Positions 8,995 to 16,868 of a stretch of DNA of 64,000 bases are shown here, piece after piece (the first letter of the stretch is position 1; each line of letters starts with the position of its first letter). The notes beneath the pieces were generated by a model. The model was not told where the DNA came from and made no database searches. It saw only the letters and a program-made list of their open reading frames with translations. Source of the stretch: JAAYYF01 sp040255585. Lineage in GTDB: Bacteria; Deinococcota; Deinococci; Deinococcales; Trueperaceae. A program made the position numbers and the translations under genes. The DNA lies in NCBI GenBank assembly GCA_040255585.1, contig JBDZVI010000004.1:25304-89303 (forward strand), in the 5' to 3' direction.

Positions 8995-9546
8995 GTGCCT
9001 GAGCGGGGTCGCGTCACGCAGCCGGGGAGCGGCGCCAGGCCGCTCCGGGTGGTGGGCGTCGACCCCGGCCTTGCCAACCTTGGCATGGGCGCCGTCGAGG
9101 AGGCTGGCAAGGAGGCCGGCTTCCTGGGTAGCGCCCTCGTCACCACGTCGCCGCGCAGTTCCCAAGGCGAGCGTCTCCTGGCCATACGGCGCGAGTTCAC
9201 GACGTTCCTCGATCGCTACCGACCGGACGCCATAGCGCTGGAAGGTCAGTTCCTCAAGCAACAGCGGCAGACGTCGTTCCGCGTGGGTCAGGCCGTGGGC
9301 GTCGTGCTACTCACCGCGGCGGAGCGCGAGCTGCCGGTCTTCGAGTACGGACCGGAGCAGGTCAAGCTGGCCCTGGTCGGCAGCGGCCGCGCCGACAAGG
9401 ACCAAGTCGCGTTCATGGTCCGCGCCCTCCTGAAGCTGACGGCGCAGAAGCGCCCCGATCATGTCACCGACGCTCTGGCGCTCGCATTGACCCATCTGCA
9501 GTCGCGCCGCATCGGGATGCTGACCGACGCGTCGGCGCGTCGGTGA
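8995..9546 (+). CDS. ruvC: Crossover junction endodeoxyribonuclease RuvC
   Basis: Holliday junction resolvase acting with RuvAB in recombinational repair. The 183-residue protein has the catalytic DPGLANLG near residue 23, the second acidic motif IALEGQFLKQQRQT, and GSGRADKDQVAFMV followed by HVTDALALALTH carrying the last acidic residues. An N-terminal extension of about 15 residues precedes the usual start. The GTG at 8995 begins immediately after the glnA stop, so the two genes are probably co-transcribed. The pairing of glnA with ruvC has no obvious functional logic. Confidence 0.92.
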   Translation: MPERGRVTQPGSGARPLRVVGVDPGLANLGMGAVEEAGKEAGFLGSALVTTSPRSSQGERLLAIRREFTTFLDRYRPDAIALEGQFLKQQRQTSFRVGQAVGVVLLTAAERELPVFEYGPEQVKLALVGSGRADKDQVAFMVRALLKLTAQKRPDHVTDALALALTHLQSRRIGMLTDASARR

Positions 9547-9635
9547 CCGGCGGAAGTCCGGCCCGAGCCCAGCCCCGTCCGGCCTCGAAGGTCGCCTGAC
9601 GAGCGGCTGCCAACCGTCAAGTCTTCTTGCCGGCG

Positions 9636-12422
9636 TCATCGGCGCCGGCGTGGCGGCCTCGCGCCGGAGGAGCGCCTGCGCTTGGTGGCCCGCCTCCCGG
9701 CCACGCCCCTCGGGCCGGCTAGCCGCGGGTCGAGCCCGAACGCCGTCCCGAGCCGCCGGGCGCGCTCGGCGGGGAGCGCCGGTACCTCCGCCGGCTCGCC
9801 TGGCCCGTCGTCGGTCTGGCTGACCAGCTCGACACGCGCCTCGTACGGTCCGAGCTGAAGCCATAGCCCCTCGCGCTTGAGTTCGGCGATCCGGACCGTG
9901 CGCGTGCGGAGGCCGGTGGCGAAGGTCGTGAACGCGACCTGACCGGCCCCACCCTCGCGCAGAGCGAGCGCGGCGACCACGGTATCGGAACGGAGGCCGC
10001 CTCCCCGCATGACGTCCGCGTATGGCGCGCTGACGCGCACCCGGCCCTCGACCGCGCGCGGCGAGTTGTTGTACGCGACTAGTACCGCGCCGTGAGCGCC
10101 GCCCTGGCCGCGGTTCACGAACACGAACGCGTCCTCTACCACGCCGTGCTCCCCGATCAGGTCGAACAGCCTGAAGGCGTCCGCGCCGGCGAAGGTCCCC
10201 CGCGCTCGCAGGAGCGGCGCCACCTCGCGCCTGTGGCGCTCCACCAGCCAAGGCTCCGGCCACTCGTCCAGCTTCGGCGCCAGATACTCCATGCCGTACT
10301 TCTCTTGCAAGCCCTCCACCTGACCGTGGCCGAACATCGGCAGTCCGGGCAGGGTGGCCAACAGCGTCGCCACGCCGAAGTACTTGTCGCCCGTCCCGAA
10401 CTGCTCCCTGGCCGTCTCCTCGTCGGGGTTGCTCATGAAGTTGACGTAGCGCTGCAGTACCCGCGGGTCGAACGCGAGCACCGACTTGAGCAGGCGCCGG
10501 TACGCGCCGTTCTCCTCGCGCATGAGCATGTGCATGAAAGCGCTGTTGTAGACGCGGTGCATGCCGAGCTCGCGCACGAAGTAACCCTCGAGCAGCCAGA
10601 AGGCCTCCGCCAGCAGCAGCGTGTCGGGAGCGCGTTCGGCCATGCGGTCGACGAGTTCGCGCCAGAACTCGCGCGGCATGCGCCGCTCGAACTCCTCCTG
10701 GCCCATGGCGAAGCGCGCTCGCGATGGCACGGCCCCGCCCTCGCCGGGCAGCGGGTGCCAGAGGCGCTGGACGTGCTTCTTGGCCAGCGTCATGGCGGCG
10801 TCGAACCGGATGATGGGGAAGCGGCGCGCGACCTCTTCCACCGTTCGCATGACCGCCTCGCGCACGTCGGCTCGCAGGTAGTCGAGCTGCGCCGTGTCGT
10901 TCCAAGGCATCGTGGTGCCGTCATTACCGTGGTAGACGTACCGCCGCTCCCCCGTCGCCCCGTCCTTGCGCTCGAACACGACCGCGGCGTCGGTGCCGTC
11001 GAAGTAGCCGTCTTCGACCCGCACCTCGATGGGCCCGCCAGCGGCGAGGTCCGGGCCGGTGAACCGGTAGCCCGGGTAGGGCGGTTCCGAGAGCTGCACG
11101 AACCAGTCGGGGTGCTCGACCATCCAGCTGGAGTCGAGGCCGGTGTGGTTGGGCACCATGTCGCTCGCCAAGCGCAGGCCGACGGCGGCGGCCCGGCCGC
11201 TCAGCGCCGCCAGCGCCGGCTCGCCGCCCAGGTCGTCTGCCACGACGTAGTCGAACAGCGAGTAGGCGCTGGCGCCCGCGTCTGGCTGGCCGCGCGCGCG
11301 CTTGAGGTTGCGTGATGCCTGGCTCCGCTCCCACACGCCGATGAGCCATAGCGCGTTGAAGCCGTCGTCACGCAGCGCGCTCAGGGCGGCCTCCGGCACC
11401 TCGTCGAGGCGGCGGATCTCACTTCCATAGGTCCGCGACAGCTGCGCCAGCCAGACGTAGGTGCTCTTGGCCACCATCGCGACCTCGGGCATCCAGGCCT
11501 TGTCGGGGGTGTAACGGGCGGCCCCGGACGCTTCCTCGACCACGACGGGCTCGGGCGGCGGCGGGGGCGGACCGGGGTCGAACTGGGGCGCCTTCTTGCT
11601 CTCCTCCGCCAGGAGGTCAACGGCCCTGAGCAGGCGTTCCGTCACCCCGCGCGCGCCGGTCAGGTAGGGCGCCCACAGTCGCGCGGCCAGGCGCAGCTGA
11701 CCGACGAGCGAAGTGGGCTCGAGCCGCATAGGCGCGAGGAGGACGTCGAGCAGGTTCCCTGCCTGGTTGGCCAGGGCGACCGACCCGGCCATGGCGTCGG
11801 GGATGGCCTCGGCTACGGCGTCGCCATCACCGTCCGCCCCCGTCCCGCGGTCCGGGGCGCCGACCGTCGCCAGGGCCTCCGAGACCGCCGCGTCCGTCGC
11901 CCCCCATGGCCCTTCCGCGCCGAGGGGCGCGCTCAGCAGCTCATGCGTCGCGGTGAGCGCGGGGTTGTCGATGGCGCGCGCGATGAGCCAGGTGCGCTCC
12001 GCGACCTGGGCGCCCGTGAGATAGGGTGGGGACGAGGTCTCCGGCAACCCCGCGGCCACGTAGGCTTCCGCGAAGGCCGCCTCGTAAGCCGCGGCACCTT
12101 CCCGGCCGTCCTCGTGCTCGCGGCGTCTCCATGCCCGTTCGAGCGCGGCCTGACCCGCTCCGTTCAGGCCCGGCGAGGTCATGACGGCATGCATGCCGTC
12201 ATGGAGGGCGGCGGCGGCGCTCAGCGTGCCCGCGCTGAGCGGCGACTCGAGACGAGGATGCCCGTCTCGGGCGCGCCGCGCCATGGAGACCCGCTCGGCC
12301 CAGTGCGCGGGCGTGGCGAGTTCGGGGCGCGCCACCCCAGCCTGGGCGAGCAACTCTGCGGCCGGCAGGGCGTAGCGCCTCCGTGCCGCGCGCGTCGTCA
12401 GGAACGGGCTTGCGTCGTTCAA
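9636..12422 (-). CDS. GH13 alpha-amylase-family protein with an unusual region IV
   Basis: A 928-residue protein. Residues 1-300 form an alanine-rich domain I do not recognise, ending in a proline run (about 284-291). From about residue 310 a GH13 TIM barrel follows. It has DMVPNHT (421-427), IIRFDAAM with the nucleophile position D541, and LLAEAF with the acid/base position E606. The last conserved motif reads FMSNPDE (around 665-668) where GH13 enzymes have NHD. The C-terminus is strongly basic (RRATKRRRSS and RRRR). No signal peptide is seen. A TTG start at 12422 follows TAGAGT by 6 nt. Substrate is unknown; cytoplasmic alpha-glucan or trehalose chemistry is plausible. Confidence 0.75.
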   Translation of the reverse strand: MNDASPFLTTRAARRRYALPAAELLAQAGVARPELATPAHWAERVSMARRARDGHPRLESPLSAGTLSAAAALHDGMHAVMTSPGLNGAGQAALERAWRRREHEDGREGAAAYEAAFAEAYVAAGLPETSSPPYLTGAQVAERTWLIARAIDNPALTATHELLSAPLGAEGPWGATDAAVSEALATVGAPDRGTGADGDGDAVAEAIPDAMAGSVALANQAGNLLDVLLAPMRLEPTSLVGQLRLAARLWAPYLTGARGVTERLLRAVDLLAEESKKAPQFDPGPPPPPPEPVVVEEASGAARYTPDKAWMPEVAMVAKSTYVWLAQLSRTYGSEIRRLDEVPEAALSALRDDGFNALWLIGVWERSQASRNLKRARGQPDAGASAYSLFDYVVADDLGGEPALAALSGRAAAVGLRLASDMVPNHTGLDSSWMVEHPDWFVQLSEPPYPGYRFTGPDLAAGGPIEVRVEDGYFDGTDAAVVFERKDGATGERRYVYHGNDGTTMPWNDTAQLDYLRADVREAVMRTVEEVARRFPIIRFDAAMTLAKKHVQRLWHPLPGEGGAVPSRARFAMGQEEFERRMPREFWRELVDRMAERAPDTLLLAEAFWLLEGYFVRELGMHRVYNSAFMHMLMREENGAYRRLLKSVLAFDPRVLQRYVNFMSNPDEETAREQFGTGDKYFGVATLLATLPGLPMFGHGQVEGLQEKYGMEYLAPKLDEWPEPWLVERHRREVAPLLRARGTFAGADAFRLFDLIGEHGVVEDAFVFVNRGQGGAHGAVLVAYNNSPRAVEGRVRVSAPYADVMRGGGLRSDTVVAALALREGGAGQVAFTTFATGLRTRTVRIAELKREGLWLQLGPYEARVELVSQTDDGPGEPAEVPALPAERARRLGTAFGLDPRLAGPRGVAGRRATKRRRSSGARPPRRRR

Positions 12423-12427
12423 GGCTC

Positions 12428-12433
12428 GACTCT
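12428..12433 (-). promoter_or_regulatory. -10 box (TAGAGT) of the GH13 gene
   Basis: On the minus strand TAGAGT is followed by 6 nt and then the TTG start at 12422, which suggests a leaderless transcript. Confidence 0.4.
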
Positions 12434-12524
12434 ATCACGCGCCACGGAGCGCCCTGCGGGCCCAACACCCGCTGGCGCGACCACGCCGGCCAGCCAAGCC
12501 GGCCGGCCACGCGAGCGTAACCAT

Positions 12525-12570
12525 GCGGCGCCTGCGGGCGGCGCCTGCGGGCGGCGCCCGCGGGCGGCGA
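12525..12570. repeat. Three tandem 13-bp GC-rich repeats
   Basis: GCGGCGCCTGCGG occurs at 12525-12537 and 12538-12550, with a one-base variant at 12551-12563 and a partial fourth unit to 12570. It sits in the 185-bp gap between the divergent GH13 and lipoprotein genes. It could be slippage sequence or a binding-site array. Confidence 0.8.
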
Positions 12571-12594
12571 GGGCTCCTCTCATCCCTTGGTCGG

Positions 12595-12607
12595 TACAAT
12601 CGCAGCC
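12595..12607 (+). promoter_or_regulatory. -10 box (TACAAT) of the lipoprotein gene
   Basis: TACAAT at 12595-12600 lies 7 nt before the ATG at 12608, with no Shine-Dalgarno. A leaderless transcript is inferred. Confidence 0.55.
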
Positions 12608-13486
12608 ATGCTAAGCAGGCAGACCGACGCCGCCCGGCGCGACGCGCGCTCAGCGCCGCCCAAGCGCCTGACGGCCCCGGCGGTCGTCGCGCTCCTGGTC
12701 CTCGTCCTCGCCTCCGGCTGCGCCGGCGACATGGCCACCCGAGGCGAGGCCCTGCGGCTCGTAGGACAGGACCTGCCGGCCGCCGTCCTCATGGAGGCGT
12801 ACGAGGGGCAGCTCCACGCCGTCGGTGGCCTCAGGCCGTACACGTTCACCCTGACAGACGGCTCGCTGCCCGAGGGCATCGCTTTGCAGAACGGCGTGCT
12901 GCGCGGCGTCGCCACCGAGACCGGCACCTTCGAGATCTCGGTCGAGGTCTCCGACGCCAACCTCTCCCGCGTGAGTCAGAGCTACACCCTGCGGGTAAGC
13001 GCTCCGCCACCACCGCGTTTCGTGCTGGTGGCGCCTCAGACCGAGATCAGGGCGCCCGCGACGCTGAGGGTTCGCCTGGAGGACGCGCGCTTGGCGACGG
13101 CGGCGCGCACCAAGGTGACGTGGGACCCGGCCGAGTACGAGCTCGTGGGAGAGCCGCAGGCCGCGCGCAGGGACGTCGCGCTCCTCTGGCGCGGCGCACC
13201 CGGTGAGTTGCAGGTCGATCTGGCCGCGCTTAGCTCCACGCTGAGCGGCGCTGTCGAGCTCTACTCCTTCACGCTCGCCCCGCTCACGCCCCCCGTGACC
13301 GTCCTCGTCGAGTACGAGGCGGAGGTGCTGACCGCCAGCGGGGACCCGGCCAGACAGCACGAGTTCCTTACCGGATCGAGCGGCCGCCGCGCCGCGCGAG
13401 AACCCGGCGACCAGACCGCGCCGGCGGAGGAGCCCGCCCCGCCGCCTGAACAGGACGGCTCGCCAGAAGGGGCCGCGGACCGATGA
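12608..13486 (+). CDS. Lipoprotein with a putative Ig-like (He_PIG) domain
   Basis: A 292-residue exported protein. A basic N-terminus and hydrophobic stretch lead to the lipobox VLASGC, with the acylated Cys near residue 38. Around residues 75-115 the pattern GGLRPYTFTL, GSLPEGIALQNGVLRG and GTFEISVEVSD matches the putative Ig domain often called He_PIG. The tail is Pro/Glu-rich and probably disordered. The ATG at 12608 is favoured by the -10 box 7 nt upstream. Its stop overlaps the next start (ATGA), so the two secreted proteins are likely made together. Ligand and role are unknown. Confidence 0.75.
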   Translation: MLSRQTDAARRDARSAPPKRLTAPAVVALLVLVLASGCAGDMATRGEALRLVGQDLPAAVLMEAYEGQLHAVGGLRPYTFTLTDGSLPEGIALQNGVLRGVATETGTFEISVEVSDANLSRVSQSYTLRVSAPPPPRFVLVAPQTEIRAPATLRVRLEDARLATAARTKVTWDPAEYELVGEPQAARRDVALLWRGAPGELQVDLAALSSTLSGAVELYSFTLAPLTPPVTVLVEYEAEVLTASGDPARQHEFLTGSSGRRAAREPGDQTAPAEEPAPPPEQDGSPEGAADR

Positions 13487-14853
13487 GCCGGTCCTCCCGC
13501 CCGGCCGCCCGCTGGACCATGCTCGTTGCCCTCCTGGCCGCGCTTTGCTCCCAGGCCTTCGCAACGACCTACCGACCGGCCTCGCCGGAGGCGCTGGCGT
13601 TGCGGGCCGACCTCGCGTTCTTCGGAGAGGTCGCAGACGTGACGCGCACGGAGGCCGACGGTCTGCCGTGGACCGTCGTGACGTTCCAGCGGACCAAGGT
13701 CGTACGCGACCGGGCGGCGGAGGCGGCCGGGTCGCCTGGCACGAGCGAAGACGCCGCGGTGACGCTGCGCTTCCTGGGCGGGAGCATGCTCGGTGAGGCA
13801 GACCTCACCGTGAGCGGTCTGCCCGCGTTCGTTCTCGGCCAACGGTGGTTGGTGTTGGCGTATCAAGACGCGGCCCTGGCCTCCCCCATCGTCGGCGTCG
13901 CCCAGGGGGCGTGGCTCCTGAGCGGGGGCGGCGCGGTCGACTCGGACGGCCGCACGCTCGGCGTGAGCGCCACCGGAGCGCTCGTGCGCGAAGGAGCCGC
14001 CACAACGGAAGCCGAGCTCGCCCAGGCACTCGCTACCCTGCTCGAGCGTGGTACCGAGTCGCCGCCGGAGCCGCAGGGAGACACGACGCCCGAAGCCCCG
14101 GCCACGGTCGGGGGTGCGCCGCAGCCGCCCGGACAAACGGCGCCGGGCTCTCCACCCGCGACCGAGATCGAAGCCCCCGACACCGTCTCGGTCACCGAGC
14201 GGGCTCCCGAGCCGGAAGCGCGGCCGCCCGGCGCCGCCGCACCCCCCTCCGCCCCCACCCGTTCCCCGACTCCAGCGGTTACCTACCGCGTCGAGGACGC
14301 CGGCGGCCCCCTGCTCCTCTCTGAGCTGGCCGCGGACGCGGCCGGCGTCTGGGAGGCGGCCGCGCCGGGCACCGCGGTCTTCTCGCAGGACCCGGCCGCC
14401 ATCACCGTCGTGCGCTACGGCCCCGACGAGCTCCTAGGGGAGGCGCTGTCGCTCACCCTCCAGCGCTCCGGCCGCATCGAGGTCCTCGTCTCCCCGACGG
14501 CTGGCGCGAGCGTCAAAGCGGCCCTAGTCCACGAACTCGGCATCCTCCTTGGTCTGCCGGAGGGCGGCGCGGGGATCATGGCCCGCGCACTGGCCGCCGA
14601 TGTCGCCACCCCTACCCCGGCCGAGGTCGCCGAGCTGCTGGACAGACGCGCCTACCCCCCGATGGACCTGGACAGGAGCGGCGCGGTCGACTTCTACGAC
14701 CTGGCGGCCTTCGGCCGCGCCTACGGGCAGACGGGCGTCAACCTCGCGGCCGACTTCAACGGCGACGGCAAGGTGGACGGCGCCGACCTGGAGCTGCTGA
14801 GAGAGGCCTACGAGTTCGGGGCGCCGTCGCGCACGGCTCCACCACGCAACTAA
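13483..14853 (+). CDS. Secreted protein with degenerate matrixin domain and dockerin-like repeats
   Basis: A 456-residue protein with a signal peptide ending near ALCSQAFA (residue 27). An N-terminal domain (30-150) resembles those preceding secreted matrixins. A Pro/Ala/Glu linker (190-265) follows. Next is a matrixin-like region whose zinc motif reads HELGILLGLPE at 350-360: the first His and the Glu are present, but the second and third ligand positions are Ile354 and Glu360. GIM (364-366) resembles the Met-turn. At 395-415 and 424-446 are two calcium-loop repeats (DLDRSGAVDFYDL, DFNGDGKVDGADL) of dockerin or EF-hand type. Proteolysis is unlikely. It is coupled to the lipoprotein gene upstream. 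Confidence 0.75.
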   Translation: MSRSSRPAARWTMLVALLAALCSQAFATTYRPASPEALALRADLAFFGEVADVTRTEADGLPWTVVTFQRTKVVRDRAAEAAGSPGTSEDAAVTLRFLGGSMLGEADLTVSGLPAFVLGQRWLVLAYQDAALASPIVGVAQGAWLLSGGGAVDSDGRTLGVSATGALVREGAATTEAELAQALATLLERGTESPPEPQGDTTPEAPATVGGAPQPPGQTAPGSPPATEIEAPDTVSVTERAPEPEARPPGAAAPPSAPTRSPTPAVTYRVEDAGGPLLLSELAADAAGVWEAAAPGTAVFSQDPAAITVVRYGPDELLGEALSLTLQRSGRIEVLVSPTAGASVKAALVHELGILLGLPEGGAGIMARALAADVATPTPAEVAELLDRRAYPPMDLDRSGAVDFYDLAAFGRAYGQTGVNLAADFNGDGKVDGADLELLREAYEFGAPSRTAPPRN

Positions 14854-14891
14854 CTGAGCGCGCTCATCCGGCGGACCGTTCCTGGCAGCGC

Positions 14892-16769
14892 TCAGGCCGA
14901 GACGTAGGCGGGCAGGAAGAGCACGGCCACTTCCTCCTCGCCCCGCGCGAACAGGAGCGTGCCGTTCGGCCGCGGCACGAGCAGGTAGTCCGCGAACGAA
15001 CCGAGCACCTGTCCAGGCAGCATGGCCACCAAGCTCTCCTGTGCCGTGCGGCCACGACCGCGGTACTGCCTGACGGTGATCTTGAGGTTGGCGAGGTCGA
15101 AGGTCATGGGCTCGTCGGTTATCGTCTTGACCTGGTGCTCCGTCGCGCCTGAACCGGCGACGATGGCGGCCACGTCCGTGACGGCAGCCCCGTCGACGCC
15201 GACCAGGCGCGCGACCGTCTCGCGCATCACGGGTTCGGAGACCAGGACCCCCGCGGCGCGCGCCGCGCCGCGTAGCAGACCGTCGAGCGCCTTCGCCTTG
15301 TCGGGCGCGCGTGCCGCCACGACGTTGGCCCTGGCGACCGCCTGGTCGACGACCTCGCTCGGCTCCCCACGAACGTTGTTGGCGATGACCTTGAAGATGG
15401 CCAGCAGCTCGCTTCGCTGCGGGCTCGTGAGAACGCTGTTCACGACGAGCGCGTCGGCAAGGCGTGAGCCGAGGGAACGCGCGTCGTTGCGGATGCGCAG
15501 GTGGACGTAGTCCCCCTCCCTGAACGCCCCGAGCCGCACGCGGTCGCGCTGGATGATGCCGGAGCCTTCGAGCTCGAGTTCCTCTCCGTCCAGGTACAGC
15601 GTCCTGGCCTTGCCTGTGCCGGCTATGGCGAGGTCGTGACCGGCCAGGGAGAGGCGCAGCGGGCCGACCATGCGGATCGTCACGGCCGCGGCGCCGGGGG
15701 GCACCCTGTCCCAGCGCAGGATGGGGTTGACGCCGAACAGGATGCCGCCCTCGAGTTGCGGCCCCGGGGCCTCGCCGCCGACGCTCGTCGGAAGGTAGCC
15801 GGCAAGACGCGCGAAGAACGCCTCCACGAGTTCGGTGAACATGGCGGCATCGCGCTGGAACGCCTGGCGGTCGGAACGCTCCTTGGCGCTTACCTCGACG
15901 AGCCTCCGCTCGAGGTCGCGACGCTGGGCCGCTCTCTCCTCCTCCGGGAGGCGCTCCTTGCCGAGCTCCTGGAGCGCCAAACGGAGCTGCGTCGACGTGA
16001 CCGACCGGTTCGTGTCGGGAGCCATGCGGCCGGCGTACGGGTCGTTCGCCACCGTCAGGGCGGCGCTCTTGACGTACGCGAAGGCCCCCGACTCGCCGCG
16101 CTCGAGCGGCGGCAGGGGGTTGCCGACCTTCCCGCTCGTCATGACGACGTTGATGAGCTCGCGAACGATCTCGGCCAGGGAATCCAGGTCCGAAAGCGAC
16201 ACGAGCGGATCGTTCATGGTCGGGACGGGTTCGATGACCCGGAACGCGCGAGGGCCGGGGTCCTGCCCGAACGTGCTGCGGTCGGCGTTGCGCTGGAGGT
16301 TCTGAAGCGTCGCGAAGACCAACCTGGCGGTGAACCGGTCGCGCTCGGCGCGCCAACCGGCGGCCACGCGCTGGACGTACTGCTCGAGGTCGTCCCACCA
16401 GACGCGCCTGGCGAGCCGTTGCAGTACGGCGTGTTCCTCACGCTCCTCGGGAGTCGACCCGTGCAGGGTCGGGGGTTTGTCGGTGGCGTCGGCGGCGAGT
16501 TCGACCGCACCCTCGTCGTCGAGTACGAGCGAGACCAGGCTCGGGACCGGCGCGGTGGGCCCCTGGCCGTCGCTCATGTTCGCCATGGTCTTGGCGACCT
16601 CGTCGAGGCGCGTGCGCTCACCGGCGCTGAGACGCTCCCGCTCGCGGTTCAGCATGCCGAGCAGTTCCCACACGGAACTCAGGCCGCCGCGTACTGTGCG
16701 CGTCGAACCGTACTCCTCGACCTTGTACTCGAGTAGTTCGAGCGCGATGCTCTCCAGCCTCGGTCCCAC
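14892..16769 (-). CDS. Conserved-looking protein of unknown function (625 aa)
   Basis: Not recognised. The protein is long, with no signal peptide or membrane helix. The N-terminal 150 residues are helix-rich and charged (LEYKVEEYGS, RERERLSAGERTRLDEV). A central charged helical stretch (about 270-340) may form coiled coil. A beta-rich middle region contains WDRVPPGAAAVTIRMVG and TLYLDGEELELEGSG. A helical part follows, and the C-terminus is TLLFARGEEEVAVLFLPAYV. Base composition and codon use look native. A GTG start at 16769 lies 7 nt after TATACT. It is convergent with the matrixin-like gene. Function is not inferable from the neighbours. Confidence 0.7.
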   Translation of the reverse strand: MGPRLESIALELLEYKVEEYGSTRTVRGGLSSVWELLGMLNRERERLSAGERTRLDEVAKTMANMSDGQGPTAPVPSLVSLVLDDEGAVELAADATDKPPTLHGSTPEEREEHAVLQRLARRVWWDDLEQYVQRVAAGWRAERDRFTARLVFATLQNLQRNADRSTFGQDPGPRAFRVIEPVPTMNDPLVSLSDLDSLAEIVRELINVVMTSGKVGNPLPPLERGESGAFAYVKSAALTVANDPYAGRMAPDTNRSVTSTQLRLALQELGKERLPEEERAAQRRDLERRLVEVSAKERSDRQAFQRDAAMFTELVEAFFARLAGYLPTSVGGEAPGPQLEGGILFGVNPILRWDRVPPGAAAVTIRMVGPLRLSLAGHDLAIAGTGKARTLYLDGEELELEGSGIIQRDRVRLGAFREGDYVHLRIRNDARSLGSRLADALVVNSVLTSPQRSELLAIFKVIANNVRGEPSEVVDQAVARANVVAARAPDKAKALDGLLRGAARAAGVLVSEPVMRETVARLVGVDGAAVTDVAAIVAGSGATEHQVKTITDEPMTFDLANLKITVRQYRGRGRTAQESLVAMLPGQVLGSFADYLLVPRPNGTLLFARGEEEVAVLFLPAYVSA

Positions 16770-16776
16770 GGTGGTC

Positions 16777-16782
16777 AGTATA
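16777..16782 (-). promoter_or_regulatory. -10 box (TATACT) of the 625-aa gene
   Basis: TATACT on the minus strand is followed by a 7-nt spacer and then the GTG start at 16769. This is a strong leaderless-type arrangement. Confidence 0.6.
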
Positions 16783-16868
16783 CGTAAGGCGGCTTGCCGC
16801 GCGGGACGTGAAACCTCACGCTTCGAGGCGTGTTGGCGGTCCGCCCGTACCGGTTGGCCGCGGCGCGT

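Noticed and set aside
9629..9649. Hairpin between ruvC and the GH13 gene as a terminator
   Set aside because: The 7-bp GC stem has no T-tract on either strand and overlaps the end of the GH13 coding region.
9307..10905. A 532-codon minus-strand frame antisense to ruvC and inside the GH13 gene
   Set aside because: No motif and strong Arg bias. GH13 catalytic motifs lie in the other frame.
12525..12570. Possible CRISPR-like array
   Set aside because: The 13-bp units are contiguous with no spacers, and no cas gene is present.
14524..16398. A 624-codon minus-strand frame under the 625-aa gene
   Set aside because: Same strand as the accepted gene but a different frame, extremely Arg/Ala/Gly-rich with no motifs. 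This is typical of shadow frames in GC-rich coding DNA.
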